Below are positions 41,269 through 51,826 of a stretch of 64,000 nt of DNA, piece after piece. Location of the stretch: assembly GCA_002382805.1 (NCBI GenBank), contig DGAD01000016.1, positions 67,183 to 131,182 on the forward strand, given 5' to 3'. Position numbers and translations under genes: made by a program. A model generated the notes under the pieces. That model made no database searches, had not been told where the DNA came from, and worked only from the letters and a program-made list of their open reading frames with translations. Source of the DNA: Clostridiales bacterium UBA4039. Its GTDB lineage: Bacteria; Bacillota; Clostridia; Lachnospirales; Vallitaleaceae. Numbering within the stretch: the first letter of the stretch is position 1; every line of letters begins with the position of its first letter.

Positions 41269-42249
41269 ATGAAAAAAGAGTTGGAAAAACGTTGTCAACA
41301 GTTTATCGAGAACAGAGATAAAATCAAAGAGGCTTTTGTGTGGAATGGAGGATTGATTCACCTTGCATGTGCCGCAATCTTTACTGCGAACAATAAATCT
41401 GCCGATATTCAGCTTCTTTTTTCAAGCAAGCAAATGTTAAAACAGCAAGTGGGTCCGTTTTCAAACTTTAGAAATACTGCACAGGCTGCCATCATATCTA
41501 TGCTTGCCGTAAGCGATTATCCGGGAGAGTATTTAGAAGAAGGACTTGATGTATATGCAGCACTAAAAAAACGCTTTTGGAGTTCGACCCATCTTGCATT
41601 GGCTGCAATGGTTATCGCTCAATTGACAGATAAGACAGAATATATGGGTATTGTAGAACGTACCCGAAGTATTTATGATCGAATGAAGTCGGAGCATCCT
41701 TTTTTGACAGGCAGTGATGATAGTGCATATTGTGCGTTAATGGCTTTATCTGATAAATCGGATGATGTATTACTAGAGGATGCACAAATAATCTATACCA
41801 CGTTAAAGGAACATTTTTTTTCGGCGAATGCAGTACAGTCGCTTAGTCATGTTCTTGCACTAGCAGAAGGTGAGATTGAAAAAAAGGTAGAGCGCACGAT
41901 TGAATTATACAGACAGCTTAAGATGAGAGGATATAAATATGGGACTTCATATGAATTGCCAACACTTGGTGTCTTAGCCTTAGGAGAACAAAATATTACG
42001 GAATTAGTTGAAGAGATGATAGAGGTTGACACATGGTTGTCCAAGCAAAAAGGGTTTGGTTTTTTTGGTGGAGTCACCAATAAACAGCGCCTTATGTACG
42101 CAGGGATGCTTGTGGGATATCAAGAGGATAACGACAAAATGTTGCAGACAGCAACGTTTAACAGCACAGTATCTATTATTATTGCACAGCAGGCGGCAAT
42201 GATGGCGGCAATTGCTGCCGGTTCAGCATCTGCAGCTGCCTCAAATTGA
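41269..42249 (+). CDS. DUF4003 family protein
   Basis: This 326-aa, mostly helical soluble protein starts at ATG 41269 behind AAGGAG. Typical DUF4003 segments are visible: FVWNGGLIHLACAAIF, repeated ALMALSDK/LAAMVIAQL helices, and a C-terminal Ala-rich end (QQAAMMAAIAAGSASAAAS). The family is common in Firmicutes but has no assigned function. Its 3' end abuts the HAD phosphatase gene, suggesting an operon. Confidence 0.8.
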   Translation: MKKELEKRCQQFIENRDKIKEAFVWNGGLIHLACAAIFTANNKSADIQLLFSSKQMLKQQVGPFSNFRNTAQAAIISMLAVSDYPGEYLEEGLDVYAALKKRFWSSTHLALAAMVIAQLTDKTEYMGIVERTRSIYDRMKSEHPFLTGSDDSAYCALMALSDKSDDVLLEDAQIIYTTLKEHFFSANAVQSLSHVLALAEGEIEKKVERTIELYRQLKMRGYKYGTSYELPTLGVLALGEQNITELVEEMIEVDTWLSKQKGFGFFGGVTNKQRLMYAGMLVGYQEDNDKMLQTATFNSTVSIIIAQQAAMMAAIAAGSASAAASN

Positions 42250-42269
42250 TTGAAAAGGAGACTATATAC

Positions 42270-43109
42270 ATGCAGAAGATTATTTTTTTTGATGTTGATG
42301 GAACATTAGTGGATTTTAACGGAGAAATGCCGAAGTCTAACCTTCATGCTTTGGAACAGCTTAAGCGAAAAGGACATAAGATATATATATGCACAGGCAG
42401 AAGTCGCTTTAGTCTGACGCAAAAACTATTGGATGCGAATTTTGATGGAATTATTGGCGCATCGGGAGCCTATGTTGAATGTGAAGGTCAAGAGATATAT
42501 CAACACATTATGAATCCAGATGATGTACATAATATCCTTGCGTTAGCGCAAAGAGAAGACTGGATCTATAGTTGCCAGACAAAAGACCAGATTTTGATGC
42601 CGGACAGATCCAAAGAGAGAATGTTGAATTATTTTAAAGAGCAAAAAGGCTTGACGGAAGAACAAATCAAAGAAAATCCGCTTTTTGTTAATTTCTTAAA
42701 GAAGGGAATTTCGTCAGAAATTGAAAAAAATATTGATAAGATTGAAAAGATTGTCTACAGAGAAAGCCCCACTCCCATACATAAAGTCAAAGAAGTGCTG
42801 GGAGAAAATATCGAGGTGACAATGTTAAGCTTTGAAGGTGCAAATGAAGGAAGTGGTGAAATATCTACAGTAGGTATTCACAAAGCATTTGGCATCCAAA
42901 AAGTTCTTGATTATTATGGAATGGACCGATCTGAAAGTATTGCCTTCGGTGATGGACTCAATGATATTGAGATGATGCAATATGTTGGTCTAAGTGTTGC
43001 CATGGGTAATGCAACAGATGCAGTTAAAGAAGTTGCCGATATGGTGACAGACGCAATCTATGAAGATGGGATTATCCATGCTTTAGAAAAGTTAAAATTG
43101 ATACAATAA
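42270..43109 (+). CDS. HAD superfamily (Cof-type, subclass IIB) phosphatase
   Basis: This 279-aa protein begins at ATG 42270, 8 nt after AAGGAGA. HAD motif I is FFDVDGTLVD with both catalytic aspartates, motif II lies in ICTGRSR and motif IV is AFGDGLNDIEMM. The Cof-type cap lies between. These enzymes hydrolyse sugar phosphates, FMN or pyridoxal phosphate; substrate not predictable. It follows the DUF4003 gene. Confidence 0.9.
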   Translation: MQKIIFFDVDGTLVDFNGEMPKSNLHALEQLKRKGHKIYICTGRSRFSLTQKLLDANFDGIIGASGAYVECEGQEIYQHIMNPDDVHNILALAQREDWIYSCQTKDQILMPDRSKERMLNYFKEQKGLTEEQIKENPLFVNFLKKGISSEIEKNIDKIEKIVYRESPTPIHKVKEVLGENIEVTMLSFEGANEGSGEISTVGIHKAFGIQKVLDYYGMDRSESIAFGDGLNDIEMMQYVGLSVAMGNATDAVKEVADMVTDAIYEDGIIHALEKLKLIQ

Positions 43110-43180
43110 TGTGTTATAATATAAAAATATAGACATGTGTACAAGGCATAGTATATAAATCAATGGAAAGAGAAGATGCC

Positions 43181-44146
43181 ATGAAAAAAATATTTTTTAC
43201 AGTCATGAGTGTACTTATTATGATTTCATTTTCGTATCAAAGCCAAGGGTCTGTCATTAAAGACAAAAGTGAGAATGTACTTTATACGTATATTGATTCT
43301 TCGCAGTTTATGGCTTCAATATATTGGGAAGATGCCTGGTCCGATTTACAAGGTGGAGACTTCGAATTAGTCGTTGTAGCAGATGATAATCTGGATGACC
43401 CCTTATATAAAGGCGTAGTACAAGATAATTCTATTATGTTTTCTTATCCTGAACAGACAAAAAAGTTGAATATACAGCTTTATTATCAAACAGGTGAAGA
43501 AGAGCTATTACTTCAGGAAAAAGAAATAATGCTGATGGACGGTGAATTTTTAAGAGGCAATCAAGTAAGTGAAAAAAGGTCTCCTCGACTTAATTTAGAC
43601 TATTACTCGGTAGAAGAATCTAGGTTGCATATTGAAGTCAACGATAATAGGCAACAACAGGTGATCTATGGGGAAGGTACGATTGCGATTGATTTAGAAT
43701 CAGGTAATAATCGCTATGAAGTTTTTTTTGAAGGACAAGAGCATATTATTTATGGTGTGAGTGGTGAAGTGTTTTATAATACGGTTCCGCCAAGTATTCA
43801 AATTTATGATGAAACGTATGTGATTAATCAAGAGACAGAACGAGCCAGTATTCAGGGAAAGGTTGAGAATGGATCGTATCTTATGATTAACCAGCGCGAG
43901 GTTATACTGGATAACAATGGTGAATTTGAATATGATGTAGAGTTGAATGAAGGTAAGAACCGAATTACTCTTTTTGCAAAAAGCGAAGCAGGTGTTAGTA
44001 GCTTTCGTAGCATTATCATTGACTATCAACGAGAAAAAGCCACGCAAAAAAGCAATGTATGGAAGATTGTTTTTGGGAGTGTAGCAGGGGGATGTGCAGT
44101 TTTAGTTTTAGCTTTGTATTTAGTAAAAAAACGTAAGAAAAATTAG
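43181..44146 (+). CDS. Secreted, membrane-anchored protein with glucodextranase-like Ig domain
   Basis: This 321-aa protein starts at ATG 43181 with a signal peptide (MKKIFFTVMSVLIMISFSYQ). The middle is beta-rich. Residues about 225-295 (ASIQGKVENGSYLMINQ, NEGKNRITLFAKSEAG) look like a bacterial Ig-like/glucodextranase B domain. A C-terminal helix and basic tail (VLALYLVKKRKKN) anchor it; no LPXTG sortase motif is present. Function unknown, presumably cell-surface. A terminator follows. Confidence 0.7.
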   Translation: MKKIFFTVMSVLIMISFSYQSQGSVIKDKSENVLYTYIDSSQFMASIYWEDAWSDLQGGDFELVVVADDNLDDPLYKGVVQDNSIMFSYPEQTKKLNIQLYYQTGEEELLLQEKEIMLMDGEFLRGNQVSEKRSPRLNLDYYSVEESRLHIEVNDNRQQQVIYGEGTIAIDLESGNNRYEVFFEGQEHIIYGVSGEVFYNTVPPSIQIYDETYVINQETERASIQGKVENGSYLMINQREVILDNNGEFEYDVELNEGKNRITLFAKSEAGVSSFRSIIIDYQREKATQKSNVWKIVFGSVAGGCAVLVLALYLVKKRKKN

Positions 44147-44176
44147 TTTTATAATGGAATAAAGGTTCATAAGTAG

Positions 44177-44222
44177 AGGATGGATGTACTTGATTGGTTG
44201 TGCTTGTACCCATCCTTTTTTG
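44177..44222 (+). terminator. Terminator after the surface protein gene
   Basis: AGGATGG (44177-44183) pairs with CCATCCT (44210-44216), extended by GTAC/GTAC inside, and is followed by a run of six T. Confidence 0.8.
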
Positions 44223-44310
44223 ATGCATTGTTTTTTGACGCTAGCAATGATTTGGAGTAAAATATAAATTAAGCACATGTAATGTAAAAAAGACTCCAAA
44301 GGAGATAAAT

Positions 44311-45690
44311 ATGAAAAGGTTTAAGTTTAAATCTATTGTCAGTAGACTCGCATTTCATGTATCCGTTGCGGTGTTTTTGGTCTCGATTGCCTTTAGCACA
44401 TTAAACTACTTTGGAGAAAAAAAGGACATTGAAGAGAGGATGAGTGCAAAACTCGGATATATTCTTGATACCGCATCGTCAAGTCTTACACTCCCAGTAT
44501 GGAGAATTGATTATCCGGCTATGGAAGGTATTATAAAAAGTTTTGCTAGAAAGTCGGAGGTTGTATCTATAGAATTGTTTGACTTAGATTATCAACCTAT
44601 CTATAGTGCAACTAAAAGTGACAAATCCTATGAAGAATATATGACATATACGGATGAAGTTGGCATCTTATATAATGGAGAATTCTTGGCAAGTGTCAAG
44701 ATATCGATAACCGACTATTACGAAGTGAAATTCTTCCAAAAAACGGTATCGAAAAACATGCTTCTTCTAGTCTTTCAAATTATTATTATACTTTTTATGA
44801 TTCAATTTTTGACGACAAGAGAGCTTCAACCTTTATCCAGAATTAATCAAGCGGCTAAACGTATTGCAGAAGGCGATTTTGAACATTTTATTACGGAAAT
44901 TGGTGATAATGAAATAGGTGCCCTTGGTACAACGATTAATAATATGCAAGGCAAGCTTAATATACAAAAAAAACAAATCTTGCATAACATGAATAAAATA
45001 CGTCTTCAAAATGAAAAACTTGTAAATGCCAATATGGAAATAGAAGCTCTTTATGGTCAGACCAAAGCATACAGCCAACAGCTTGAAGCATCAATTGAGA
45101 TGAATCGGCTGGCGTATTTTGAGACCGTAAAAGCCCTTGCAAAAGCGATAGAAGCCAAAGACCATTATACAGCAGGACATTGTGAGAGAGTTGCAAGTCT
45201 ATCTGTAGAGATTGGACGCCATCTTAAATTAGAGGAACAGGATTTAGAGACATTACACTTAGCGGCTACCCTACATGATATTGGGAAAATTGGTATTTCA
45301 TCGGAGGTTTTAAATAAAGAAGGAAAACTGACAGCAGAAGAGTATGATTATATCAAACAGCATCCTAGAATTGGATATGATATCCTTTGTGATATCACGT
45401 CATTAAAAAAAGCAGCTGAAATTGTACTTCAACATCATGAACGTTGGGATGGAAAAGGCTATCCGTGTGAGCTAAAAGCTACAGAAACATCTCTTGAAGC
45501 TAGGATAATAGGGATAGTCGATGCGTTTGATGCTATGACAAGTAGTCGCCCATATAGAAAACAAGCACGATCAATAGAAGAAGCAATGCGTGAAATTCTA
45601 AACGGAAAAGGTAAACAATTTGATGAAGAAATTGCCGAGATTCTTCTCAAAATCATTGTCTTAGAAGGTGAAGCTTATGAAAAAAAATAA
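44311..45690 (+). CDS. HAMP-containing HD-GYP phosphodiesterase
   Basis: This 459-aa protein has TM1 (about 14-30), a small extracellular sensor, TM2 (about 150-168), a HAMP domain, a coiled coil (about 210-260) and a C-terminal HD-GYP domain. The motifs are HTAGHCERVA, LHDIGKIGI, HHERWDGKGYP and DAFDAMTSSRPYR, all catalytic residues present. It should hydrolyse cyclic di-GMP in the cytosol in response to an external signal. It overlaps the next, solute-binding-protein-like gene by 14 bp, which suggests that protein supplies the signal. Confidence 0.93.
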   Translation: MKRFKFKSIVSRLAFHVSVAVFLVSIAFSTLNYFGEKKDIEERMSAKLGYILDTASSSLTLPVWRIDYPAMEGIIKSFARKSEVVSIELFDLDYQPIYSATKSDKSYEEYMTYTDEVGILYNGEFLASVKISITDYYEVKFFQKTVSKNMLLLVFQIIIILFMIQFLTTRELQPLSRINQAAKRIAEGDFEHFITEIGDNEIGALGTTINNMQGKLNIQKKQILHNMNKIRLQNEKLVNANMEIEALYGQTKAYSQQLEASIEMNRLAYFETVKALAKAIEAKDHYTAGHCERVASLSVEIGRHLKLEEQDLETLHLAATLHDIGKIGISSEVLNKEGKLTAEEYDYIKQHPRIGYDILCDITSLKKAAEIVLQHHERWDGKGYPCELKATETSLEARIIGIVDAFDAMTSSRPYRKQARSIEEAMREILNGKGKQFDEEIAEILLKIIVLEGEAYEKK

Positions 45691-46561
45691 CAAGGCTCCT
45701 TATATTCCGATGTATTTTCGCTATGTAATGTTAGCTTTATTTTTGGCGTTTTTTTTAACGATTTATTTTAAGAATCTTCAAATGCTTCAAACAACATCTG
45801 AAGAGATAACCCTCATGAGTGAATATGAGACTGTGTTTAATATAGAAAATCTCCAGACAGAACCTATTATTTTAGTGACCAATAATTATGAACCATATAT
45901 CTATAATGACCCAGACCGCTTTAGCTTTGTGGAAAAAGTTGTAGAAGCGGCGCTTTTGGCAGCAGAAGTAGATTACGTAATCGAAAGATATCCTTGGGAA
46001 AGGTGTCTAGAAATGGTTCAAACAGGCAGAGCATTTGGAACCTTCCCTTATATTGAAACCAAAGAGCGTAAGAGCAGATATATATTCTCATCTAGTATTA
46101 TGGATACAATGGATGACTTTACGGTACTTTTTTATAATCGTCAGATACCTGAGTTGGAGGGAGGGCATATTGATAATATGCAACAATTGAGTACATACCG
46201 TATAGGCGTGATGAGTAATTTTTATTATTTGCCGATAATTTCAAATTACAACTTGAAAACAGAGACAGCATATGATCAGGTATATCTTTTTCATGAACTT
46301 GCAGCGGGAAGGTTGGATATTGTTGTATCCGATTATTATGTTGGAGAATACATATTGGAAGAAAACTTACCAGAACAAGCAAAAGATATTGGGGTATTAG
46401 ATTATGAGTGGCCCGTGCATTATGATTATTATAAAGTCATGATGGACAAAGAAAATCCCAAAGCCAAGTGGTTTATACAAGCTTTTGATGAAGGCATGCA
46501 GATTATACAAAATAATGGACAATATGATGACTTATATAAGAAATTTCAAGATGAGTTTTAA
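45677..46561 (+). CDS. Family 3 solute-binding-like protein, probably a membrane-tethered sensor
   Basis: This 294-aa protein begins at ATG 45677, 6 nt behind GAAGGTG. One N-terminal helix (about 15-32) appears to be an uncleaved anchor with no lipobox. The rest (ILVTNNYEPYIYNDP, GTFPYIETKERKSRYIFSSS, GRLDIVVSDYYVGEYIL) is a periplasmic-binding fold of the amino-acid/PAS-SBP class. No transporter adjoins it. Lying between an HD-GYP enzyme and a chemotaxis receptor, it probably presents a ligand to signalling proteins rather than to an importer. Confidence 0.78.
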   Translation: MKKNNKAPYIPMYFRYVMLALFLAFFLTIYFKNLQMLQTTSEEITLMSEYETVFNIENLQTEPIILVTNNYEPYIYNDPDRFSFVEKVVEAALLAAEVDYVIERYPWERCLEMVQTGRAFGTFPYIETKERKSRYIFSSSIMDTMDDFTVLFYNRQIPELEGGHIDNMQQLSTYRIGVMSNFYYLPIISNYNLKTETAYDQVYLFHELAAGRLDIVVSDYYVGEYILEENLPEQAKDIGVLDYEWPVHYDYYKVMMDKENPKAKWFIQAFDEGMQIIQNNGQYDDLYKKFQDEF

Positions 46562-46608
46562 CGTTAACCGTAGGTTCAATTTTGTGAACATGTATTGGAG
46601 GGAATGCC

Positions 46609-48705
46609 ATGAATAAAAACCGTAAAAAATCAAAGGTATCTTTTAGCATTTCGTTAAAAATCACATTAGCAATCATCGTAGCGAATTTAGTTATTGTATC
46701 GGCTATTGGTATTATGGTAGGTCTTATAGTCGATAAAAATGTAGGAGAACAAACCAAGCAATATGCAATGGAGCAATTAAACGGACATCTAAATCAAATA
46801 CATCATGTCTTTACCGAGATTGAGATTGCAACAAAAGTCCTTGAATCGGAATTAGCAACTATGGTTGATGTTCAAAAACTCAAAAATGATATAAATTACG
46901 AAGAACAATTCAATGAAGAAATTACCAAGATGATAGGTAATTTTGAAGAGAACCTTGATATTACGCGAAGCATATATATCTATTTCGATTATGAACGCTT
47001 TGGGAGAGAAATAGATATGTGGTATAATGATGCGAACGATGGTAATGGGTTTGTTCAGCAGGCTTCTATGGGAGGCGCAGAATTTTATGTGGATGGATAT
47101 CATGCATGGTATCATGAGCCCATTAAGGGTAATTCTATATGGACTGAGCCCTATATGTCTACAGCCGGAGCACCTATAACCTCTTACGTTATGCCATTAG
47201 AAGTTGATGGTGAAGTGGTTGGCATGGTTGGAATGGACTTATATTTAGGTGACATACAAGAGCAAATCAATGAGTTGGTTTTATTTGAAAGTGGGTATAT
47301 TTATTTGATCCATGGAAATGGAGATTTGATTGTCCACAAGGATCATGGATGGGTTGATGGGAAGGCGCAAAGTCTTCTTGATTTAGATAATGGACAAGAA
47401 GTTTTAAATGCAATGAAACAATCACCGACAGGGATTTTAAACACAGTCGATGCATCAGGTAATAAGATGTTTTCAGCTTATGGTCACCTTTCCAATGGCT
47501 GGATATTAGGCTCAAGTATTCCTGAGAGTGAGATGACGGCGGTATTTCGTAATATTATCATGTTTTTAATTATGATTGCTTTAATTGGATTAGCCATTGC
47601 GATTGCTGTTGCGTTTTTTATTGGCAGAACCATTAGCAAACCGATCTATACCATTGTTGAGGCGACAGAAAAAATCAGTGAAGGTGACTTAACAGTCCAA
47701 GTTCAACTCAAAAGCAATGATGAGACGTCGTTACTTGCATCAGCCCTTAATAAAATGAGTGGCGAGATTAAGACACTGATAAGAGAGGCAAAAAATGTTG
47801 GAGAGCAAATGATTTTTACTGCAACGGATTTGGCAGCTATGTCAGAAGAAACGAATGCAACGGTTGAAGAAGTTGCAACGACTATTGATGAAATTGCGAA
47901 AGGAACAAATGAAACAGCAGCAGAAGCTGAGAGTGGTGCAAGAATAGCAGGAATCATTGATGAAAAATTTGATGTTTTGATAGAAAAAAGTAAGATGATG
48001 GGGGAAAATGCAACAGAAGTTATTAGTATAAACGAAACAGGCCTTAACACACTGGGCATATTAAAAGATAAATCTAAAATTGTAGAAGCGTCCAATGCGA
48101 ATGTTGTGAAGAGCGTTGGAAGTTTAGAAAAAAGAATTCAAGAAGTAACAGATATTATTAATGCCATATCTACGATTGCAGATCAAACCAATTTATTGGC
48201 TTTGAATGCATCGATTGAAGCGGCAAGGGCAGGAGAAGCTGGACGGGGATTTGCTGTAGTCGCGGAGGAGATCCGAAAGTTAGCTGAAAGTTCTAGTGCT
48301 GCAACTGATAAAATCAGTACCATCGTCAGTGCAATTCAAAAAGAGAGCACAGATACGGTGCAGGTCATGGAACAGCTGAGCATTATAACTAATGAGCAAA
48401 ATCAAGCTGTTGGTGAAGTGAGTGGTTCGTTTGAGACTATTTATGCATCTGTAGATAGAATGACAAAAGATATTGATATGGTTATATCTGAGTTGAATGA
48501 TTTGTATGCAAGTAAAGACGAACTGATTCGTTCATCGAATAATATATCTGCTGTGTCAGAAGAGACGGCAGCAGCAACACAAGAGGTAAATGCATCAATG
48601 AATGAACAAACCAAAGCAGTAGAAGAAGTTGCAACGAGTGCAGAAAAACTCAATGTATTGTCACTAAAGCTTAAAGAGCATATTGATGTGTTTAAGGTAC
48701 AATAA
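46609..48705 (+). CDS. Methyl-accepting chemotaxis protein (dCache sensor)
   Basis: The 698-aa protein has TM1 (about 18-38), a double-Cache extracellular sensor ([28 protein letters not shown]), TM2 (about 305-330), HAMP ([20 protein letters not shown]) and the signalling hairpin with tip [20 protein letters not shown]. The start at ATG 46609 follows GGAGGG. It belongs to the same cluster as the HD-GYP and binding protein. Ligand unknown. Confidence 0.94.
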   Translation: MNKNRKKSKVSFSISLKITLAIIVANLVIVSAIGIMVGLIVDKNVGEQTKQYAMEQLNGHLNQIHHVFTEIEIATKVLESELATMVDVQKLKNDINYEEQFNEEITKMIGNFEENLDITRSIYIYFDYERFGREIDMWYNDANDGNGFVQQASMGGAEFYVDGYHAWYHEPIKGNSIWTEPYMSTAGAPITSYVMPLEVDGEVVGMVGMDLYLGDIQEQINELVLFESGYIYLIHGNGDLIVHKDHGWVDGKAQSLLDLDNGQEVLNAMKQSPTGILNTVDASGNKMFSAYGHLSNGWILGSSIPESEMTAVFRNIIMFLIMIALIGLAIAIAVAFFIGRTISKPIYTIVEATEKISEGDLTVQVQLKSNDETSLLASALNKMSGEIKTLIREAKNVGEQMIFTATDLAAMSEETNATVEEVATTIDEIAKGTNETAAEAESGARIAGIIDEKFDVLIEKSKMMGENATEVISINETGLNTLGILKDKSKIVEASNANVVKSVGSLEKRIQEVTDIINAISTIADQTNLLALNASIEAARAGEAGRGFAVVAEEIRKLAESSSAATDKISTIVSAIQKESTDTVQVMEQLSIITNEQNQAVGEVSGSFETIYASVDRMTKDIDMVISELNDLYASKDELIRSSNNISAVSEETAAATQEVNASMNEQTKAVEEVATSAEKLNVLSLKLKEHIDVFKVQ

Positions 48706-48721
48706 AAAAGGAGTTACGCAT

Positions 48722-50692
48722 ATGACAGAGCAAAATACAACGTATAATCAACTTAAAAATGAAACATCGCCATATTTACTCGCGCATGCCAACAACCCAG
48801 TCAATTGGTATCCCTGGGGTGAAGAAGCATTAGAAAAAGCGCGTAGAGAGAATAAAGTGATTTTTTTAAGCATTGGATACCATGCTTGCCATTGGTGCCA
48901 TGTTATGGAAGAAGAAGCTTTTAAAAATAAAGCGGTAGCAGCATATCTTAATCAATATTTTATTAGCATAAAAATTGACCGCGAGGAACGACCAGACCTT
49001 GACCATCAGTATATGACTATTGTCAATCAAATCGCCGGGCAAGGCGGCTGGCCATTACATGTTTGGCTAACGCCATCGTTGACGCCGATTTATGGAGGAA
49101 CATATTTTCCGCCTCAAGATCATGTTGCTAAACCTGGATTTATGACGGTGCTTGAACATATTGTCAACAAATGGGAAGAGGGACCAGAAGCAATAGAAAA
49201 AAGTGGCACAGAATTTATTGAACAGATGCAGCAACTAGAAGCTATTGAACCGCTTCCGATGGAGGGCAATATTTGCCAAGAAAGTGCCCAAGCGATTATG
49301 AAGCGATTTGATCCGCCGTATGGAGGGTTTAGCCAAGCACCTAAATTTCCAGCGCCCCATCAATTATTATATTTGATGGGATATGACCTGGAACATTCAG
49401 ATGTGCAGCTACAACATATGATTCATACGACCCTTATTGGCATGGCTGCAGGTGGGCTACATGACCATGTAGGTGGAGGGTTTGCAAGGTATAGCGTTGA
49501 TGAACGCTGGGAGATTCCTCATTTTGAGAAGATGCTGTATGATAATTTGTTGCTTTTAAAAAGCTATAATGTTGCTTATGCACAATATAAGAATCCAGTC
49601 TATAAAACGATAGCCTATCGAATCGTTAGTTTTTTACGTCGAGAACTTCTGAGTTTAAAAGGTGGGTTTTATACAGCGCTTGATGCGGATATACAAGGCG
49701 TTGAAGGCGGATTTTATACCTTTAGTATTGATGAAGTCCAGTCCGTTCTTGGAAAAGAGGGCGATGGCTTTGTCAAGGCATATCAGATGACCCAGGAAGG
49801 TAACTTTGAAGGAAAGAATCATTTACACATTAGGATGGAACAATTAACCCAGGAGCATTTTAACCAATGGGATAAGGCTTTAGAACGCCTGCTTACGTAT
49901 AGAGAAAAACGTAAGCATCCGGCGCTTGACTATAAAATCTTAACATGGCAAAATGGTCTTGCTATATCTGTGTTTTCGCATATGGCAAGACTTTATGGAG
50001 ACCCGCAAATCTTAACACTGGCAAAAGAAGCCAAAGATTTTGTGGTATGGGACTTAAGAAAGCAAGATAGGCTTGTTAGTCATATAACAAGTAAACAACA
50101 GGGGAAGCATGTGTTTGTTGATGACTATGCCTATTACATTGATGGTCTTATTGAGTTATATATGACTATGTTTGAACCAGCCTATTTAGTGGAAGCCAAA
50201 GCAATGATGGAAGAAGCGCTAGAGCTATTTTGGGATAATAATCAAGGAGGTTTTTTCTTAGCAACGCGTGATAATCAAGAAGTGACCATACGACAAAAAC
50301 AGTTTCTGGATACGGCGACTCCATCAGGTAACAGCGTTATGGGGCATAATTTATATCGCTTATATGTGCTAACCCAAGACAAACGCTATGAACAGATGTT
50401 TCGACAATTACTAGAGGCCTATGGACACTATTTAAAAAAAGTACCGGGGTATTGTTCCTACGGACTGCTTCCATTACTTCAAGAAGAACGCGGAAGTCGC
50501 CTTTTGAAAATTGCTATTACAAAAGAAGATAATTGGCAGGAGTTATATCAGAAAATCGGAGATAAAACGATGGATTATGACGTGATTTGTCTTGTGGATA
50601 ATCCTGAAATATATCCGATTATTAATGGAAAAACAACATATTATCGTTGTGAAGGTTTTGTCTGTAAAGAACCTAGCAATGTGTTGATTTAG
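48722..50692 (+). CDS. Thioredoxin-domain protein of the YyaL/DUF255 family
   Basis: This 656-aa protein starts at ATG 48722 ([19 protein letters not shown]) behind AAGGAG. An N-terminal thioredoxin-like domain carries [12 protein letters not shown] (CHWC at about 56-59), followed by an alpha/alpha-toroid (six-hairpin glycosidase-like) domain with [17 protein letters not shown] and [10 protein letters not shown]. Length and motifs match YyaL/spermatogenesis-associated protein 20. The family's biochemical role is unsettled, with sugar epimerase/isomerase-like folds suggested. Confidence 0.92.
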   Translation: MTEQNTTYNQLKNETSPYLLAHANNPVNWYPWGEEALEKARRENKVIFLSIGYHACHWCHVMEEEAFKNKAVAAYLNQYFISIKIDREERPDLDHQYMTIVNQIAGQGGWPLHVWLTPSLTPIYGGTYFPPQDHVAKPGFMTVLEHIVNKWEEGPEAIEKSGTEFIEQMQQLEAIEPLPMEGNICQESAQAIMKRFDPPYGGFSQAPKFPAPHQLLYLMGYDLEHSDVQLQHMIHTTLIGMAAGGLHDHVGGGFARYSVDERWEIPHFEKMLYDNLLLLKSYNVAYAQYKNPVYKTIAYRIVSFLRRELLSLKGGFYTALDADIQGVEGGFYTFSIDEVQSVLGKEGDGFVKAYQMTQEGNFEGKNHLHIRMEQLTQEHFNQWDKALERLLTYREKRKHPALDYKILTWQNGLAISVFSHMARLYGDPQILTLAKEAKDFVVWDLRKQDRLVSHITSKQQGKHVFVDDYAYYIDGLIELYMTMFEPAYLVEAKAMMEEALELFWDNNQGGFFLATRDNQEVTIRQKQFLDTATPSGNSVMGHNLYRLYVLTQDKRYEQMFRQLLEAYGHYLKKVPGYCSYGLLPLLQEERGSRLLKIAITKEDNWQELYQKIGDKTMDYDVICLVDNPEIYPIINGKTTYYRCEGFVCKEPSNVLI

Positions 50693-50704
50693 GAGATATT
50701 GAGA

Positions 50705-51346
50705 ATGAAAAGAAACGTTAGCTTAGATGAAATAACCGATGGTAAAATATATACCGTTAACGATATGGTGCGTGCAGATACAGGAGGCTGTCAAGGTTGT
50801 CACGTGTGCTGCACAGGAATGGGAGAATCGATAACCTTAGATCCATATGATGTATATCGCTTGACCCAAGGCTTAGCATGTTCCTTCGATGAATTAAATC
50901 AAAGCAAGCTAAGTTGGCATCGTGAAGATATGCTGATGTTACCAAACTTAAAAGTGGAAGGGAAAAACGAGCGTTGTATTTTTCTCGATGAAAATGGACG
51001 GTGTACAATACATGTATATCGTCCAAGCGTATGTCGCTTGTTTCCCCTTGGGCGATATTATCATGAAGACCAATTTAGCTATATATTGCAAGTACACGAA
51101 TGTGTAAAACCCAATCGGTCGAAAATAAAAGTGAAAAAATGGATAAATAATCCCGACGGAAAAGCCTATGATGATTTTATCATGGCATGGAGACGATTTA
51201 AGAAAAACACTCAGGCATATATGGAACAAGTGCAGGATAAAAAGCAGATTGAAGCAATGAATCAGTTGGTGCTACATAGATTTTTTGAGACGCCCTATGA
51301 TAATGAACGAAGCTTTTATGAACAGTTTTATGAGCGTTTAGGTTAA
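50705..51346 (+). CDS. YkgJ-family cysteine cluster protein
   Basis: This 213-aa protein starts at ATG 50705, 9 nt behind GGAG, just after the YyaL-like gene. The cysteine pattern GCQGCHVCCTGMG then RCIFLDENGRCTIHVYRPSVCRLFPLG is the CxxCxxCC...C...C...C motif of YkgJ proteins, thought to bind zinc or an iron-sulfur cluster. It is cytosolic, with a helical C-terminus. Function unknown. Confidence 0.88.
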   Translation: MKRNVSLDEITDGKIYTVNDMVRADTGGCQGCHVCCTGMGESITLDPYDVYRLTQGLACSFDELNQSKLSWHREDMLMLPNLKVEGKNERCIFLDENGRCTIHVYRPSVCRLFPLGRYYHEDQFSYILQVHECVKPNRSKIKVKKWINNPDGKAYDDFIMAWRRFKKNTQAYMEQVQDKKQIEAMNQLVLHRFFETPYDNERSFYEQFYERLG

Positions 51347-51359
51347 CTTGAAGAAAGGC

Positions 51360-51390
51360 TTGACTTCGAGTATACTATAAGGGATAAGAT
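51360..51390 (+). promoter_or_regulatory. MerR-type promoter with 19-bp spacer
   Basis: TTGACT (51360-51365) and TAAGAT (51385-51390) are 19 bp apart, the stretched spacing that MerR proteins correct. The dyad CTTCGAGTATACTATAAG (51364-51381; CTT..AGT/ACT..AAG) fills the spacer and resembles AdhR/NmlR-type aldehyde-responsive sites. It drives the MerR-adh operon. Confidence 0.75.
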
Positions 51391-51421
51391 GATAGAGTAA
51401 TGAATAAGGAGAGGATACATA

Positions 51422-51826
51422 ATGATGCTAAGTATTAAAGAGGCTGCAATAAAGGTTGAGCTGACACCACATACATTAAGGTACTATGAATCAGAGGGCT
51501 TGATTCCTTTTCTTCAGCGCGATGAACAAGGGCACCGAGTATATCGAAAAAAAGATATCGAATGGATACAGTTTATCTTGTGCCTGCGCAACACCGGAAT
51601 GTCTATACGAGAGATGAAAAGCTTTGTAAAATTGTACAAAGGCGGAGAAGAGACAATACCTGATCGGATGGAGATTTTATATGAACATAAAAAACTCATT
51701 GAAGATCAACTAAGAGAGACTAAATGGTACCTGAACAATATTAACAACAAGATAGCATATTATGAATCGATTAACAAGGAGTATCTAAATTCAAAGGAAG
51801 AAAGGAAGACATTATCCCATGAATAA
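51422..51826 (+). CDS. MerR family transcriptional regulator
   Basis: This 134-aa protein starts at ATG 51422 or 51425 behind AAGGAGAGG. The MerR HTH (SIKEAAIKVELTPHTLRYYE, then HRVYRKKDIEWIQFI) is at the N-terminus, followed by a coiled-coil dimerisation helix. It lacks conserved C-terminal cysteines for metal. It overlaps the alcohol dehydrogenase gene by 8 bp. The operator and adh neighbour make it an AdhR-like activator responding to aldehydes or electrophiles, by inference. Confidence 0.9.
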   Translation: MMLSIKEAAIKVELTPHTLRYYESEGLIPFLQRDEQGHRVYRKKDIEWIQFILCLRNTGMSIREMKSFVKLYKGGEETIPDRMEILYEHKKLIEDQLRETKWYLNNINNKIAYYESINKEYLNSKEERKTLSHE

